Both the position numbers and the translations under genes were made by a program. 6,706 nt of DNA from Treponema sp. (lineage in GTDB: Bacteria > Spirochaetota > Spirochaetia > Treponematales > Breznakiellaceae), in the NCBI GenBank assembly GCA_031283505.1, contig JAITBO010000368.1:1-6706 (forward strand), written 5' to 3'. The first letter of the stretch is position 1, and the number at the start of each line of letters is the position of its first letter. The notes under the pieces are model-generated. The model was given only the letters and a program-made list of their open reading frames with translations. It was not told the origin of the DNA and did no database searches. Shown here piece after piece: positions 1-6,264 of this stretch.

Positions 1-50
1 CCTGAGTTTGGTCCTTGCCCGAAACGGAACGAAACCATTATTATTAAAGC

Positions 51-938
51 ATGACAATTCCCTGTTATCCTGATTTTACGCCTATGGTTCGGGAATTAAA
101 ATCCGAAATGCACCCCCATCTGTCTCTGACTCCGGACGGCGTTTCGGAATATACGTTTTCCAACCTGTATCTTTTCAGGAACCGGTATAACTACAAGGTT
201 TCGCGGACGCCGGAAGGGATTCTTGTCATTTCCGGGGAGCGGGGGGACAAGCGGTTCTTTATGACGCCTTGCGCGAGTCCGGGCCGGGAAATTTTGGAGG
301 AGCTTTTCAGGACCCACGATTACTGGAAGGGGATAGGCGAGTCGCTGGTCCGTCCCGGCCAGGGGGATTGGGGGGCCTGGGGGATAGAGATTGCCGAAGA
401 CAGGGACAATTTTGATTACCTCTATCTGAGAACGGATTTGGCGGAGCTTGCGGGGAAGAAGTACCACAAGAAGCGGAATTTGGTCCATGCTTTTACCAAC
501 GCCTACTCCCATTCGGAAGCGCCGATTTCGGTGGAGCATATCCCCGATGCGATGGCCGTGCTGGATCGGTGGCGGGAGGACAAGGGCGAAGACGGGGATT
601 ACGCGGCGGCACGGGAGGCCCTGGAGTTGTTCGGGACCCTGAAGATGAAGGGGGTCATCTACTACGTGGACGGGAAGGCTGCGGGCTGGTGTCTGGGAGA
701 AAGTCTTGCCAGGGGCCGGATGTTCGCCATTCACTTTGAAAAGGCCATAGACGAATACAAGGGCATCTATCAGTTTATGAATCAGGCTTTTGCCGCGGGG
801 CTGCCCGCGTATTACCGTTACATCAACCGGGAACAGGACCTGGGGGACGAAGGGCTCAGGCAGGCGAAGATGACTTACCGGCCGGCGGGGTTCGTGCGGA
901 AGTATGTCGGCAGGAAAACTGGTCAGGTAAACTCCTAA
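51..938 (+). CDS. DUF2156 protein (lysyl-phosphatidylglycerol synthase C-terminal-like, tandem GNAT fold)
   Basis: This is a 295-residue soluble protein with no signal peptide or membrane segment. It matches the DUF2156 pattern: an N-terminal block ending in a YTFSNLYLFRNRYNY-type motif (about residues 34-48), a middle YLYLRTDLAELAGKKYHKKRN motif (about 124-144), and a C-terminal YINREQDLGDEGLRQAK motif (about 258-274) followed by a conserved K-Y end. These motifs are typical of bacterial stand-alone homologues of the MprF catalytic domain, usually about 290-300 residues, so the gene looks complete. MprF relatives transfer aminoacyl groups from tRNA to lipid. Stand-alone members are mostly uncharacterised, so the substrate here is unknown. 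An in-frame TAA at 45-47 limits the start to the ATG at 51, which lacks a good Shine-Dalgarno sequence; the next ATG, at 84, would cut into the conserved N-terminus. It seems to be a single-gene unit. Confidence 0.85.
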   Translation: MTIPCYPDFTPMVRELKSEMHPHLSLTPDGVSEYTFSNLYLFRNRYNYKVSRTPEGILVISGERGDKRFFMTPCASPGREILEELFRTHDYWKGIGESLVRPGQGDWGAWGIEIAEDRDNFDYLYLRTDLAELAGKKYHKKRNLVHAFTNAYSHSEAPISVEHIPDAMAVLDRWREDKGEDGDYAAAREALELFGTLKMKGVIYYVDGKAAGWCLGESLARGRMFAIHFEKAIDEYKGIYQFMNQAFAAGLPAYYRYINREQDLGDEGLRQAKMTYRPAGFVRKYVGRKTGQVNS

Positions 939-1056
939 CTTTGCGTGACCTGCCGGGCGGTTCAATTGTCGGGCTTGACAATTCCGGCTGTTTCCCTGAA
1001 AATAAGATATTCGGTATTGGATGTGCGTAATGATGGAACCACAGAGGAGCGTGTTT

Positions 1057-1176
1057 ATGGTTGCCGGTATTAATCAAAAGCTTTCTTGTATAGATAAATC
1101 CCGCAGACTTATCTATTCGAGCGGGCGGTCCATAGCAATTACCCCCCCCCCCCACACACACACACACAATAGATAG
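1057..1176 (+). CDS. possible small ORF, 39 aa, crossing the C12/(CA)8 repeat
   Basis: An ATG at 1057 is preceded by GAGGAG (1044-1049) at good spacing, the main reason to list it. It encodes 39 residues with a basic middle and a repeat-encoded tail of Pro-Pro-Pro followed by alternating His and Thr, then TAG. I recognise no family. Because the tail is read from a C12 run and a CA repeat, slippage would change it: losing one C would extend the frame to a TGA near 1240. It could equally be a remnant or chance, since there is no homology or codon signal to lean on. Confidence 0.2.
   Translation: MVAGINQKLSCIDKSRRLIYSSGRSIAITPPPHTHTHNR
1090..1116. repeat. 8-bp inverted repeat (ATAGATAA / TTATCTAT)
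   Basis: Perfect arms at 1090-1097 and 1109-1116 flank an 11-base loop. A further ATAGATA copy lies at 1169-1175, just after the CA repeat. AT-rich arms and the absence of a T-run argue against a terminator. An operator or chance are both possible. Confidence 0.35.
1142..1168. repeat. compound simple sequence repeat: C12 followed by (CA)8
   Basis: Twelve consecutive C (1142-1153) run directly into eight CA units (1153-1168, sharing the C at 1153). Poly-C/poly-G tracts of this length are classic slipped-strand hotspots and drive phase variation in several bacteria, including treponemes. This tract lies inside the possible small ORF at 1057-1176 and about 120 bp upstream of the weak -35 region of the next gene, so it is not between its promoter boxes. 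The repeat is directly visible; any regulatory role is inference. Confidence 0.9.
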
Positions 1177-1286
1177 ATTTCTCCGCCGACTTACCGCCTG
1201 TAGTATTTTTCTTTATAGGACATACCGCGATTCTTCATGACTATCCCTATCATGGGACTCGTATTGCCGCGGACTTCCGGTTCGAT

Positions 1287-1315
1287 GCAACATGGGTCAT
1301 TACGCCATCTATAAT
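1287..1315 (+). promoter_or_regulatory. sigma70-type promoter of the mosaic lipoprotein gene
   Basis: A perfect TATAAT sits at 1310-1315. The best -35 at 17-bp spacing is GCAACA (1287-1292), only 3 of 6 matches, so this promoter is asymmetric and may need an activator. Transcription would start near 1322, giving a leader of about 33 bases that contains the Shine-Dalgarno sequence. Confidence 0.5.
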
Positions 1316-1343
1316 TCCCGCGTTGACGGGATTAAAATTAAAC

Positions 1344-1348
1344 GGAGG
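1344..1348 (+). promoter_or_regulatory. ribosome binding site deciding the lipoprotein start
   Basis: GGAGG ends six bases before the ATG at 1355. An in-frame ATG at 1292 lies upstream of the TATAAT box and would add 21 residues before the signal peptide. This site therefore favours 1355. Confidence 0.8.
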
Positions 1349-1354
1349 TTATAT

Positions 1355-2824
1355 ATGAAAACCAATCGGAAAGTAAAAGTATCGGTTATTGCCCTGATAA
1401 TGGCAGGGCTTTGCGGCGTCATCCTGTTTTCGGGCTGTCCGGGCGCCGGGGTGGAAAACGGAGACGAGACGGGGGGCATCACGGGAAAAGCCGCCTTTAG
1501 CGGCGACGGTTCCAACGCGAGGATCATCGTCACCATAGAAAGGGTTGAAGGAGGCCGGGCGGTATCCCTGATTGAAAGAGAAGCGGGACGGGCGGTAACA
1601 AGCGCGGGAACTAAAACTACCACCGACGCGGACGGAAACTTTACTTTTGAAGAAGTTCCTCCGGGGAACTACACCGTCTACGCTTCTTCCGGGGATTCAA
1701 AGGAAAAGGCTATCGCCCTGGATGTGTCGGTGGCTGCCGGAAGGACCGTCACGGTGGAAGGGCTGGAACTGACCCCCGTGGGCCATTTATCGGGGACTAT
1801 TACGGTAGACAATAAAACTACGGGCAATCTGGGAACCCTGGTTTTTATCGCCGGGACTTCCTATATGGCTCTGACCGACGATGCGGGCGCTTTTACCATC
1901 AGCGATGTACCGGTAAAAAGCGGCTATTCAATCGTGGTGTCCAGGGACGGCGCGAGCGGCGTCTGGAGAAAAGCGGATGTTAAAAAGGGGGAGACTACCA
2001 ATCTGGGGATCAAAAATATAGACCCCAATAATCCGGATACTATAGCAGGACTCCGTATCATCTATGACGGGAACCATTACGATTCCGGTACGCTGCCGGT
2101 GGATACCGAAATCTACGAAAATGGTGATTCTGCACAGGTAAAGGAAGCGGATTCTTTTGAACGGGAAGGCTGGGCCTTCGCGGGATGGAACACCAAGCCC
2201 GACGGGACCGGAACGGCCTATTTCCCCGCTTCCTGGCATATAACCGACAGATACAACACTGACGACAGGACTCCTGTCGAGGGAGACCCTTTAGACAGGG
2301 ACAAGGTAACCTTTGAGGACAGCGATATTACCCTCTACGCGATATGGGCCATCTGTAACTTTGATGTCTTAAAAGACGCAAAAGGGGATCTTTCGGCAAC
2401 TATTAGTTGGCATACGGATGCGGCTATAGGAAGACAATATCTTGAAATCCCGGCCTCTATTAACACCATACTGGTTACCGCGATTAAACCGTGGGTTTTT
2501 AAGGATTGTCGGTTGGCCAGAGACCTCGTTATTCCCGATACGGTTACATCGATTGGGGATTTTGCATTCACCGGGATGCAATGTTTGGAAACCATAACGT
2601 TATCGAAAAACATAAAAGAAATCGGCTATGGTGTTTTTTATAATACCTACAGTGTTCAGCAGGTAACTCTGGGAGACGACGTTATTTTTAGCTCTTCTAA
2701 TTCCGACAACGAATGGGCTACCCCTCCTGAGTGGAAAACAAGTTTTATCCGGGACTATGAGGCAGGGGGCAAAAAAGCAGGAACATATAGACAAGACAAC
2801 GGGTCGTGGACTCTGATAGAGTGA
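1355..2824 (+). CDS. mosaic surface lipoprotein: carboxypeptidase-regulatory-like folds, InlB B-repeat, BspA-type leucine-rich repeats
   Basis: A 489-residue exported lipoprotein. Residues 1-27 are a lipoprotein signal peptide: a basic start (MKTNRKVK), a hydrophobic core, then LFSG before Cys28, a relaxed spirochaete-style lipobox. About residues 40-145 and 147-220 are two beta-rich domains of carboxypeptidase-regulatory/CNA-B type, each with the hallmark TDADGNFTFEEVPPGNYTV- or TDDAGAFTISDVP-like core. About 232-331 is an InlB B-repeat (Listeria-Bacteroides repeat) with FAGWNTKPDGTG and an ending ITLYAIW. About 369-444 is a short BspA-type (LRR_5) block with VIPDTVTSIGDFAF and ITLSKNIKEIGYGVF units. 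Such combinations occur in surface proteins of gut bacteria and spirochaetes, often as expanded paralogue families, and are linked to adhesion. The ligand cannot be predicted. It has its own promoter and terminator, so it appears monocistronic. Confidence 0.88.
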   Translation: MKTNRKVKVSVIALIMAGLCGVILFSGCPGAGVENGDETGGITGKAAFSGDGSNARIIVTIERVEGGRAVSLIEREAGRAVTSAGTKTTTDADGNFTFEEVPPGNYTVYASSGDSKEKAIALDVSVAAGRTVTVEGLELTPVGHLSGTITVDNKTTGNLGTLVFIAGTSYMALTDDAGAFTISDVPVKSGYSIVVSRDGASGVWRKADVKKGETTNLGIKNIDPNNPDTIAGLRIIYDGNHYDSGTLPVDTEIYENGDSAQVKEADSFEREGWAFAGWNTKPDGTGTAYFPASWHITDRYNTDDRTPVEGDPLDRDKVTFEDSDITLYAIWAICNFDVLKDAKGDLSATISWHTDAAIGRQYLEIPASINTILVTAIKPWVFKDCRLARDLVIPDTVTSIGDFAFTGMQCLETITLSKNIKEIGYGVFYNTYSVQQVTLGDDVIFSSSNSDNEWATPPEWKTSFIRDYEAGGKKAGTYRQDNGSWTLIE

Positions 2825-2846
2825 TCTAATCCCTTCGGCTGGTTCG

Positions 2847-2876
2847 GGGGCTGTCCGAAATTCGGGCAGCCCCTTT
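2847..2876 (+). terminator. intrinsic terminator of the mosaic lipoprotein gene
   Basis: GGGGCTGTCCGAA (2847-2859) pairs with TTCGGGCAGCCCC (2861-2873) with one G-T wobble; the innermost pairs open to form the loop. It is followed by a short TTT and lies 23 bases after the stop codon. The stem is very strong but the T-run is short. Confidence 0.8.
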
Positions 2877-2910
2877 ATGCTTAAATATCTTCTGCGTTAT
2901 TTGGTATTGC

Positions 2911-2945
2911 AAAAGAAAAGGCAGGTTATCATGCGACAGCCTGCC
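2911..2945 (-). terminator. intrinsic terminator closing the minus-strand binding-protein unit
   Basis: Read on the minus strand, GGCAGG (2945-2940) pairs with CCTGCC (2925-2920) across a 14-base interior, followed at once by TTTTCTTTT (2919-2911). It faces the plus-strand terminator at 2847-2876, making a convergent pair. It overlaps the open frame of the permease stub, which suggests that deletion brought the original operon end next to the permease start. Confidence 0.75.
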
Positions 2946-3097
2946 TATTGCTTTCAACAAAACCGGATTTTACTGATAATCCGCTACACTGGGATCCTTC
3001 GGGGAAAGCCGTGACAAAATAGTAAAGCAACAGGGCGGGCAGTACGAGTACCAAAAACGAGAGTCTGACTTCCGTTCCTTGCGCTTATTTCCCTCAT
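2929..3097 (-). pseudogene. ABC transporter permease remnant (first transmembrane segment only)
   Basis: Eleven bases after the binding-protein stop codon there is a GGAAAGG Shine-Dalgarno sequence and an ATG at 3097, the expected place for the next gene of a sugar-type ABC operon. The ATG frame reads MREISARNGSQTL and then loses sense, stopping at 2984-2986. In a second frame, from about 3060, the strand reads FLVLVLPALLLYYFVTAFP, a classic first membrane helix of MalF/UgpA-type permeases. That frame ends at a TGA (2931-2929) after about 20 residues without permease character. A full permease has about 290-310 residues and six helices. I infer a frameshift near 3060-3075 plus a large deletion just after the first helix. 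The identity rests on one helix and gene order. Confidence 0.6.
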
Positions 3098-3108
3098 GCC
3101 GCCTTTCC

Positions 3109-4458
3109 TTATTGAGATTCTTTCCAGGTATCAAAAACCTGCTGGATTTCCCGGGCCACCTCGACAGGCGTCTTGGTTCCCATGCCGATTTCCGCAAGGC
3201 CGTCATTGAGGGGATTAAAAATATCACTGTGGAAAACCCCGTCGATAACTGCCGTTTGAACATCGTACTCCCCGCCCAGGCCGGCGGCGGCAACCTGTAT
3301 CGGTTCGAGGGTAAGAACACTATAGTCAATATCGGTGCGGGTAGGAGTCGCTATGCCGCCAGCCGCCACCCGGCGGGTTTCAGTCTCTTGCCCTACAAGC
3401 CACTTGATCAGTTTCCAGGCGGCTTCTTCTTTTGCCGATCCGCCAGAGATAGAGGCTTTTATGCCAAACCCTGCGCCAAGTATACCCGACGTGGACCTGT
3501 TGAGTTTGGCGCCCTTAATACCAGGAAACACGGTAACAAGAATATTCTTCTGTCTATCCGGGCTTATCAATGCCTGACCGGTCGATATATCGGTAACAAA
3601 GGCCCCGACCCGCCAGTCACCATCTATCATATAAGCGCCTTTATTGGTGGAAAAAAGTCCCGGCGTATCGCCATAGGCGACTCCCAGGGAAGAAACGGAA
3701 AGTACCCCGTCGTCATAGATGGTTTTTACAAATTTAAGGGCATTTACAAAATCCGGATCGGTAAACTTCGCCTCTCCCGAGAGGATCTTCTTCTCCCAGC
3801 CCAGTCCGCCAAAACGACCTGCCAGCATGGAGAAAAGGCAAGACTGCATGACCCAGGAGTCTCTATTGGCCATAATGACTGTTTCATAACCCTTTGCCTT
3901 CAATATGGGAACCTGGTCCTTTAATTCGGCGTATGTTTTTGCCGGAGTAAGGCCGCAATCATGCAACACTTCGAGATTTCCATAGAATACATGGCTTGAA
4001 GTAATAGCCACAGGAAGCATGGCTACATACCCGGCGCTTTGATTAACAGGATCAATCGCCGCAGACAGGTAAACGCTCTCCAAACCGTCCCGTTCGATAA
4101 AAGGACCCAGGTCTTTAAGCAGGCGGTTTTGATGCAGGCTGGCCGACCTTCCTGACGGCCAGACATAGAGTACGTCGGGAAGTTTTCCCGTAGCGGCATA
4201 CACTTCAACCTTGTTGTGATACGGTTCGTTGTAAAGGTCTTCCCGGACAACCTGGATGTCGGGATTGGCCTTGTCAAACGCGCCCCATACCATTTCTACT
4301 TCATTGGCGCTGTTCGCGCTGGTCATGTCAAGATAATTTAAAACAGAAAGCTTTACTTTTCCCGAAGCCTCGCCGTCATTTTTTTTGCAGCCTCCCGGGA
4401 CCAGCACAGCGATTACGACAGCAAAAAGCAGCGTAATATATCTTCTTTTCAGATTCAT
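3109..4458 (-). CDS. ABC transporter substrate-binding lipoprotein (family 1 extracellular solute-binding protein)
   Basis: A 449-residue, apparently intact binding protein, expected to be lipid-anchored on the outer face of the inner membrane and to hand substrate to an ABC permease. It opens with MNLKRR, a hydrophobic core, and Cys24 followed by KK; the lipobox VPGG-C is non-canonical, with proline at -3. Family features in order are an early KLSVLNYLD strand, FDKANPDIQVVRE (about residues 61-73), KLPDVLYVWPSG, a KAKGYETVIMANRDSW segment, GAYMIDGDWRVGAF, and a late EEAAWKLIKWLV helix typical of SBP_bac_1/8 sugar-binding proteins. An ATG at 4470 is possible, but its codons form the GGAGGAG Shine-Dalgarno sequence of the ATG at 4458, so 4458 is chosen. 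The neighbouring permease is a wreck and no ATPase is in view, so it is either an orphan or served by permeases elsewhere. The substrate is not predictable; divergence from a D-amino-acid operon may be coincidental. Confidence 0.88.
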   Translation of the reverse strand: MNLKRRYITLLFAVVIAVLVPGGCKKNDGEASGKVKLSVLNYLDMTSANSANEVEMVWGAFDKANPDIQVVREDLYNEPYHNKVEVYAATGKLPDVLYVWPSGRSASLHQNRLLKDLGPFIERDGLESVYLSAAIDPVNQSAGYVAMLPVAITSSHVFYGNLEVLHDCGLTPAKTYAELKDQVPILKAKGYETVIMANRDSWVMQSCLFSMLAGRFGGLGWEKKILSGEAKFTDPDFVNALKFVKTIYDDGVLSVSSLGVAYGDTPGLFSTNKGAYMIDGDWRVGAFVTDISTGQALISPDRQKNILVTVFPGIKGAKLNRSTSGILGAGFGIKASISGGSAKEEAAWKLIKWLVGQETETRRVAAGGIATPTRTDIDYSVLTLEPIQVAAAGLGGEYDVQTAVIDGVFHSDIFNPLNDGLAEIGMGTKTPVEVAREIQQVFDTWKESQ

Positions 4459-4460
4459 AC

Positions 4461-4468
4461 ACTCCTCC
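4461..4468 (-). promoter_or_regulatory. ribosome binding site deciding the binding-protein start
   Basis: On the minus strand GGAGGAGT lies just before the ATG at 4458. It overlaps the codons after the alternative ATG at 4470, and the predicted transcript start near 4472 leaves no room for a binding site for that ATG. Confidence 0.75.
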
Positions 4469-4478
4469 ATCTTGACCT

Positions 4479-4507
4479 ATGGTAGCTTACTTTCTTTTAG
4501 CTGTCAA
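4479..4507 (-). promoter_or_regulatory. sigma70-type promoter of the binding-protein gene
   Basis: On the minus strand a perfect TTGACA (4507-4502) is followed after exactly 17 bases by TACCAT (4484-4479), a 4-of-6 match to the -10 box. The predicted start near 4472 gives a very short leader of about 14 bases that still holds the Shine-Dalgarno sequence. Confidence 0.65.
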
Positions 4508-4528
4508 GAGAATTATATCATATATATT

Positions 4529-4541
4529 TTTGTAATACAAA
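4529..4541. promoter_or_regulatory. candidate operator, perfect palindrome TTTGTAATACAAA
   Basis: Six-base arms TTTGTA and TACAAA flank a central A, lying 21 bases upstream of the minus-strand -35 box in the divergent spacer. The size and symmetry fit a dimeric helix-turn-helix regulator, and the TTGTA/TACAA core resembles some GntR-type sites. Which protein binds is unknown; the DauR-like regulator at 5575 is the only regulator in view. AT-rich sequence makes chance palindromes more likely. Confidence 0.4.
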
Positions 4542-4635
4542 TGTTTTTTTTGCTTTTCTGGGATTTACCCCCAATTTAATGCAATAAATACCAGGATCAG
4601 CTAAAAAAAAATTAGATCAAAAGAATATTTTTTTG

Positions 4636-4665
4636 TTGACATATTAAGCCTTGTAAGAATAGTAT
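4636..4665 (+). promoter_or_regulatory. sigma70-type promoter of the D-amino-acid operon
   Basis: A perfect TTGACA (4636-4641) and TAGTAT (4660-4665, 4 of 6) are spaced by 18 bases. Upstream lie an A-tract (4603-4611) and a T-tract (4628-4634), like an UP element or bent DNA. Transcription would start near 4672, about 37 bases before the ATG at 4709. The promoter looks sound although the first gene is broken. Confidence 0.6.
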
Positions 4666-4708
4666 GGAAAGAGCGTTATGTGTATAAAAGTTGGAATGGA
4701 GCCCCGCA

Positions 4709-5568
4709 ATGATGACACTGATTAAAAACGCTCTTGTCGCGGACGGCAGCGGGAAAAAGGCTTTTACCGGAGATATTCTGATCAATGGGGAATGTATTGA
4801 AGTCATCGCCCCCGATCTTGGTACTATTCCGGGAGCGGTATGTATTGCCGCCAATGGGCTTTACGCTGCGCCGGGCTTTGTCGATATTCACCGTCATGGA
4901 GACCTTACTACTGCCCCCCGCGTTGCAGGAAGGAGGCATAGAAAAAGTCCTTGAAAGACTGGGGGAACCGGCTATACGGGCCGAAACTGCGGCAGCCCTA
5001 AAAACCGGACAGAGCCTTCTGGGACAACCTGGCCCTCGATCTGGGCTGGGACAGGATAGTCATAGGCCGGGGGCCGGAAAGCGGGAAAACTATTGCGGAA
5101 ATTGCGGCGGACCGCAGTCAAAGCGGTGAGGAATGCGTCTTCGAACTTTTGCTGGAAAACCGGGGGAATGTTCCTGTTATTCTTTATTCCATGTGCGAGG
5201 AAGATGTGGAAACGATACTGGCGGAACCCGGCGTTATCGTTGCTTCAGACGCTCTCTATCCCGAAGACGGGGCGGTCCATCCCCGCCGTTACGGCGCTCA
5301 AGCCCGTTTTCTTTCCCGTTATGCCGGCAGGAAAGGCTTTGAACAGGCGCTGCAAAGTGTTACCGCCCTGCCTGCGGAACGTTTCGGGTTTAAAGAGGGG
5401 ATTATTACGAAAAGACGCCGCCGGTTACGGGACACTGCGGATTATACCAATCCGGCGCGTTTACCGGAAGGAATCGTCATAGCAATGGTTGCGGGCCGTC
5501 CGTCGTTTCCTGACAACAGAAAAAAATATAACGCCGGGGGTAAACTGCTCCTGGCTCAAAAAGGGTAA
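4709..5568 (+). pseudogene. N-acyl-D-amino-acid deacylase (D-aminoacylase), internally deleted and frameshifted
   Basis: The remains of a zinc amidohydrolase that would release D-amino acids from N-acyl forms (family about 480-530 residues) lie in three pieces. Piece 1, from ATG 4709 after GGAG, reads IKNALVADGSGKKAFTGDI and ends in APGFVDIHRHGD, the metal-binding H-x-H strand. Piece 2 (about 4905-5000, +1 frame) starts at LLLPPALQEGGIEKVLERL, which belongs far downstream in intact enzymes, so roughly 250 codons with most metal ligands are missing. Piece 3 (about 5002-5568, another frame) reads FWDNLALDLGWDRIVIGRG, then VIVASDALYPEDGAVHPRRYG with the catalytic Asp of the SD motif, LPAERFGFKEGIITK, LRDTADYTNPARLPEGI and a YNAGGKLL end. 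A further small deletion near 5412-5435 has removed the usual DADIVVFDP-like strand. The product cannot be active. It stops six bases before the regulator gene. Confidence 0.85.
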
Positions 5569-5574
5569 GCGGGT

Positions 5575-6264
5575 ATGGAAAAGATAAACGATGAACTGCC
5601 CAACCTGAAACGACTGGTGCAGATGCTTGCGGCGCAATTCGGCCATGGTTCGGAGATCGTCCTCCACGATTTATCGAAAGATTACAGTCATACTATTGTA
5701 GCCATAGAGAACAACTGGATTACTGGCCGCAATGTGGGGGATGGCGGTACCAATTTGGGACTGGAAGTGCTGCGGAATCCTCCCAATACCAACGGGGATC
5801 TGTACAACTACTTTAACAAGACCCCGGAAGGACGTATGCTGCGCTCATCGACCTTCTACTTCCGTAACAGCGAAGGCAAGGTCATAGGTTCTCTCTGCAT
5901 AAATACCGATATTACTTCGATGATGGAAGTGCAGGACCGGCTGCAAAAAATAACGATGATACCGCCGAATCAAGAGGTCAATGAGGTCTTCGCCAATAAA
6001 GTGGAGGATCTGTTTGATTATTTCATCAGGGAAAGCCTTGCCCGGATAGGCAAAGACGTTTCCGATATGACAATGGATGATAAGCTTGAAGCGGTCAGAT
6101 TCCTTGACAGCAAAGGATTTTTTCTTATTACCCATTCAAGCAACGAAGCCTGCAAATTTCTTGGTATATCAAAATTTACGTTGTATAAATACCTCGGCAT
6201 AGTACGCGGGAAGAATGTTGAATTGTCCGGTAAAACTACGCCGGAAGAGGAAATTAAAGAATGA
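5575..6264 (+). CDS. YheO/DauR-type transcriptional regulator (PAS-like domain plus C-terminal HTH)
   Basis: A full-length 229-residue cytoplasmic DNA-binding regulator. Residues about 10-125 form the YheO-type PAS-like domain, with the signature SEIVLHDLSKDYSHTIVAI near the start and GKVIGSLCINTDIT near its end. Residues about 169-213 form the DauR-type helix-turn-helix (DDKLEAVRFLDSKGFFLI, then EACKFLGISKFTLYKYL). DauR represses D-arginine utilisation genes in Pseudomonas, and relatives often sit beside D-amino-acid, RidA and deacylase genes, which matches this context. It begins six bases after the deacylase remnant, with only a weak AGCGGG Shine-Dalgarno, so translation probably relied on coupling. 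Its TGA overlaps the next ATG (ATGA). It has no disabling lesion and is the only intact gene in its operon. Whether it is a repressor or activator, and its ligand, are not visible. Confidence 0.9.
   Translation: MEKINDELPNLKRLVQMLAAQFGHGSEIVLHDLSKDYSHTIVAIENNWITGRNVGDGGTNLGLEVLRNPPNTNGDLYNYFNKTPEGRMLRSSTFYFRNSEGKVIGSLCINTDITSMMEVQDRLQKITMIPPNQEVNEVFANKVEDLFDYFIRESLARIGKDVSDMTMDDKLEAVRFLDSKGFFLITHSSNEACKFLGISKFTLYKYLGIVRGKNVELSGKTTPEEEIKE

Larger units (their letters stand above)
939..1354. other. 416-bp spacer with simple repeat, short inverted repeats and a promoter
   Basis: No conserved gene is visible. The stretch holds a 7-bp inverted repeat at 964-983 without a T-run, an 8-bp inverted repeat at 1090-1116, a C12/(CA)8 simple repeat at 1142-1168 inside a possible 39-codon ORF, and a TATAAT box at 1310-1315 leading into the lipoprotein gene. 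The stretch 1177-1280 shows nothing I can name. Confidence 0.7.

Noticed and set aside
96..965. Long minus-strand open frame (289 codons) opposite the DUF2156 gene
   Set aside because: It is antisense to a clearly recognisable protein family, is proline/arginine rich with no domain character, and arises from G-rich codons on the opposite strand.
964..983. Inverted repeat AATTGTC/GACAATT as terminator of the first gene, with TTGACA inside as a promoter
   Set aside because: There is no T-run after the stem, and no credible -10 box lies 16-18 bases after the TTGACA.
1142..1168. CRISPR or tandem-repeat array
   Set aside because: It is a simple mono/dinucleotide tract without spacers, and no array-like direct repeats occur elsewhere in the window.
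1292..1354. Earlier ATG at 1292 for the mosaic lipoprotein
   Set aside because: It lies upstream of the TATAAT box, has no Shine-Dalgarno sequence, and would put 21 residues before a normal lipoprotein signal peptide.
3079..3924. Long plus-strand open frame (281 codons) opposite the binding-protein gene
   Set aside because: The minus strand encodes a full binding protein with signal peptide, Shine-Dalgarno sequence and promoter. The plus frame has no family character and no promoter or ribosome site.
5093..5482. Open frame overlapping the deacylase remnant
   Set aside because: Most of it is out of frame with the clear amidohydrolase motifs. Only a short stretch near 5412-5440 (KDAAGYGTLR) reflects the true frame between two local lesions.
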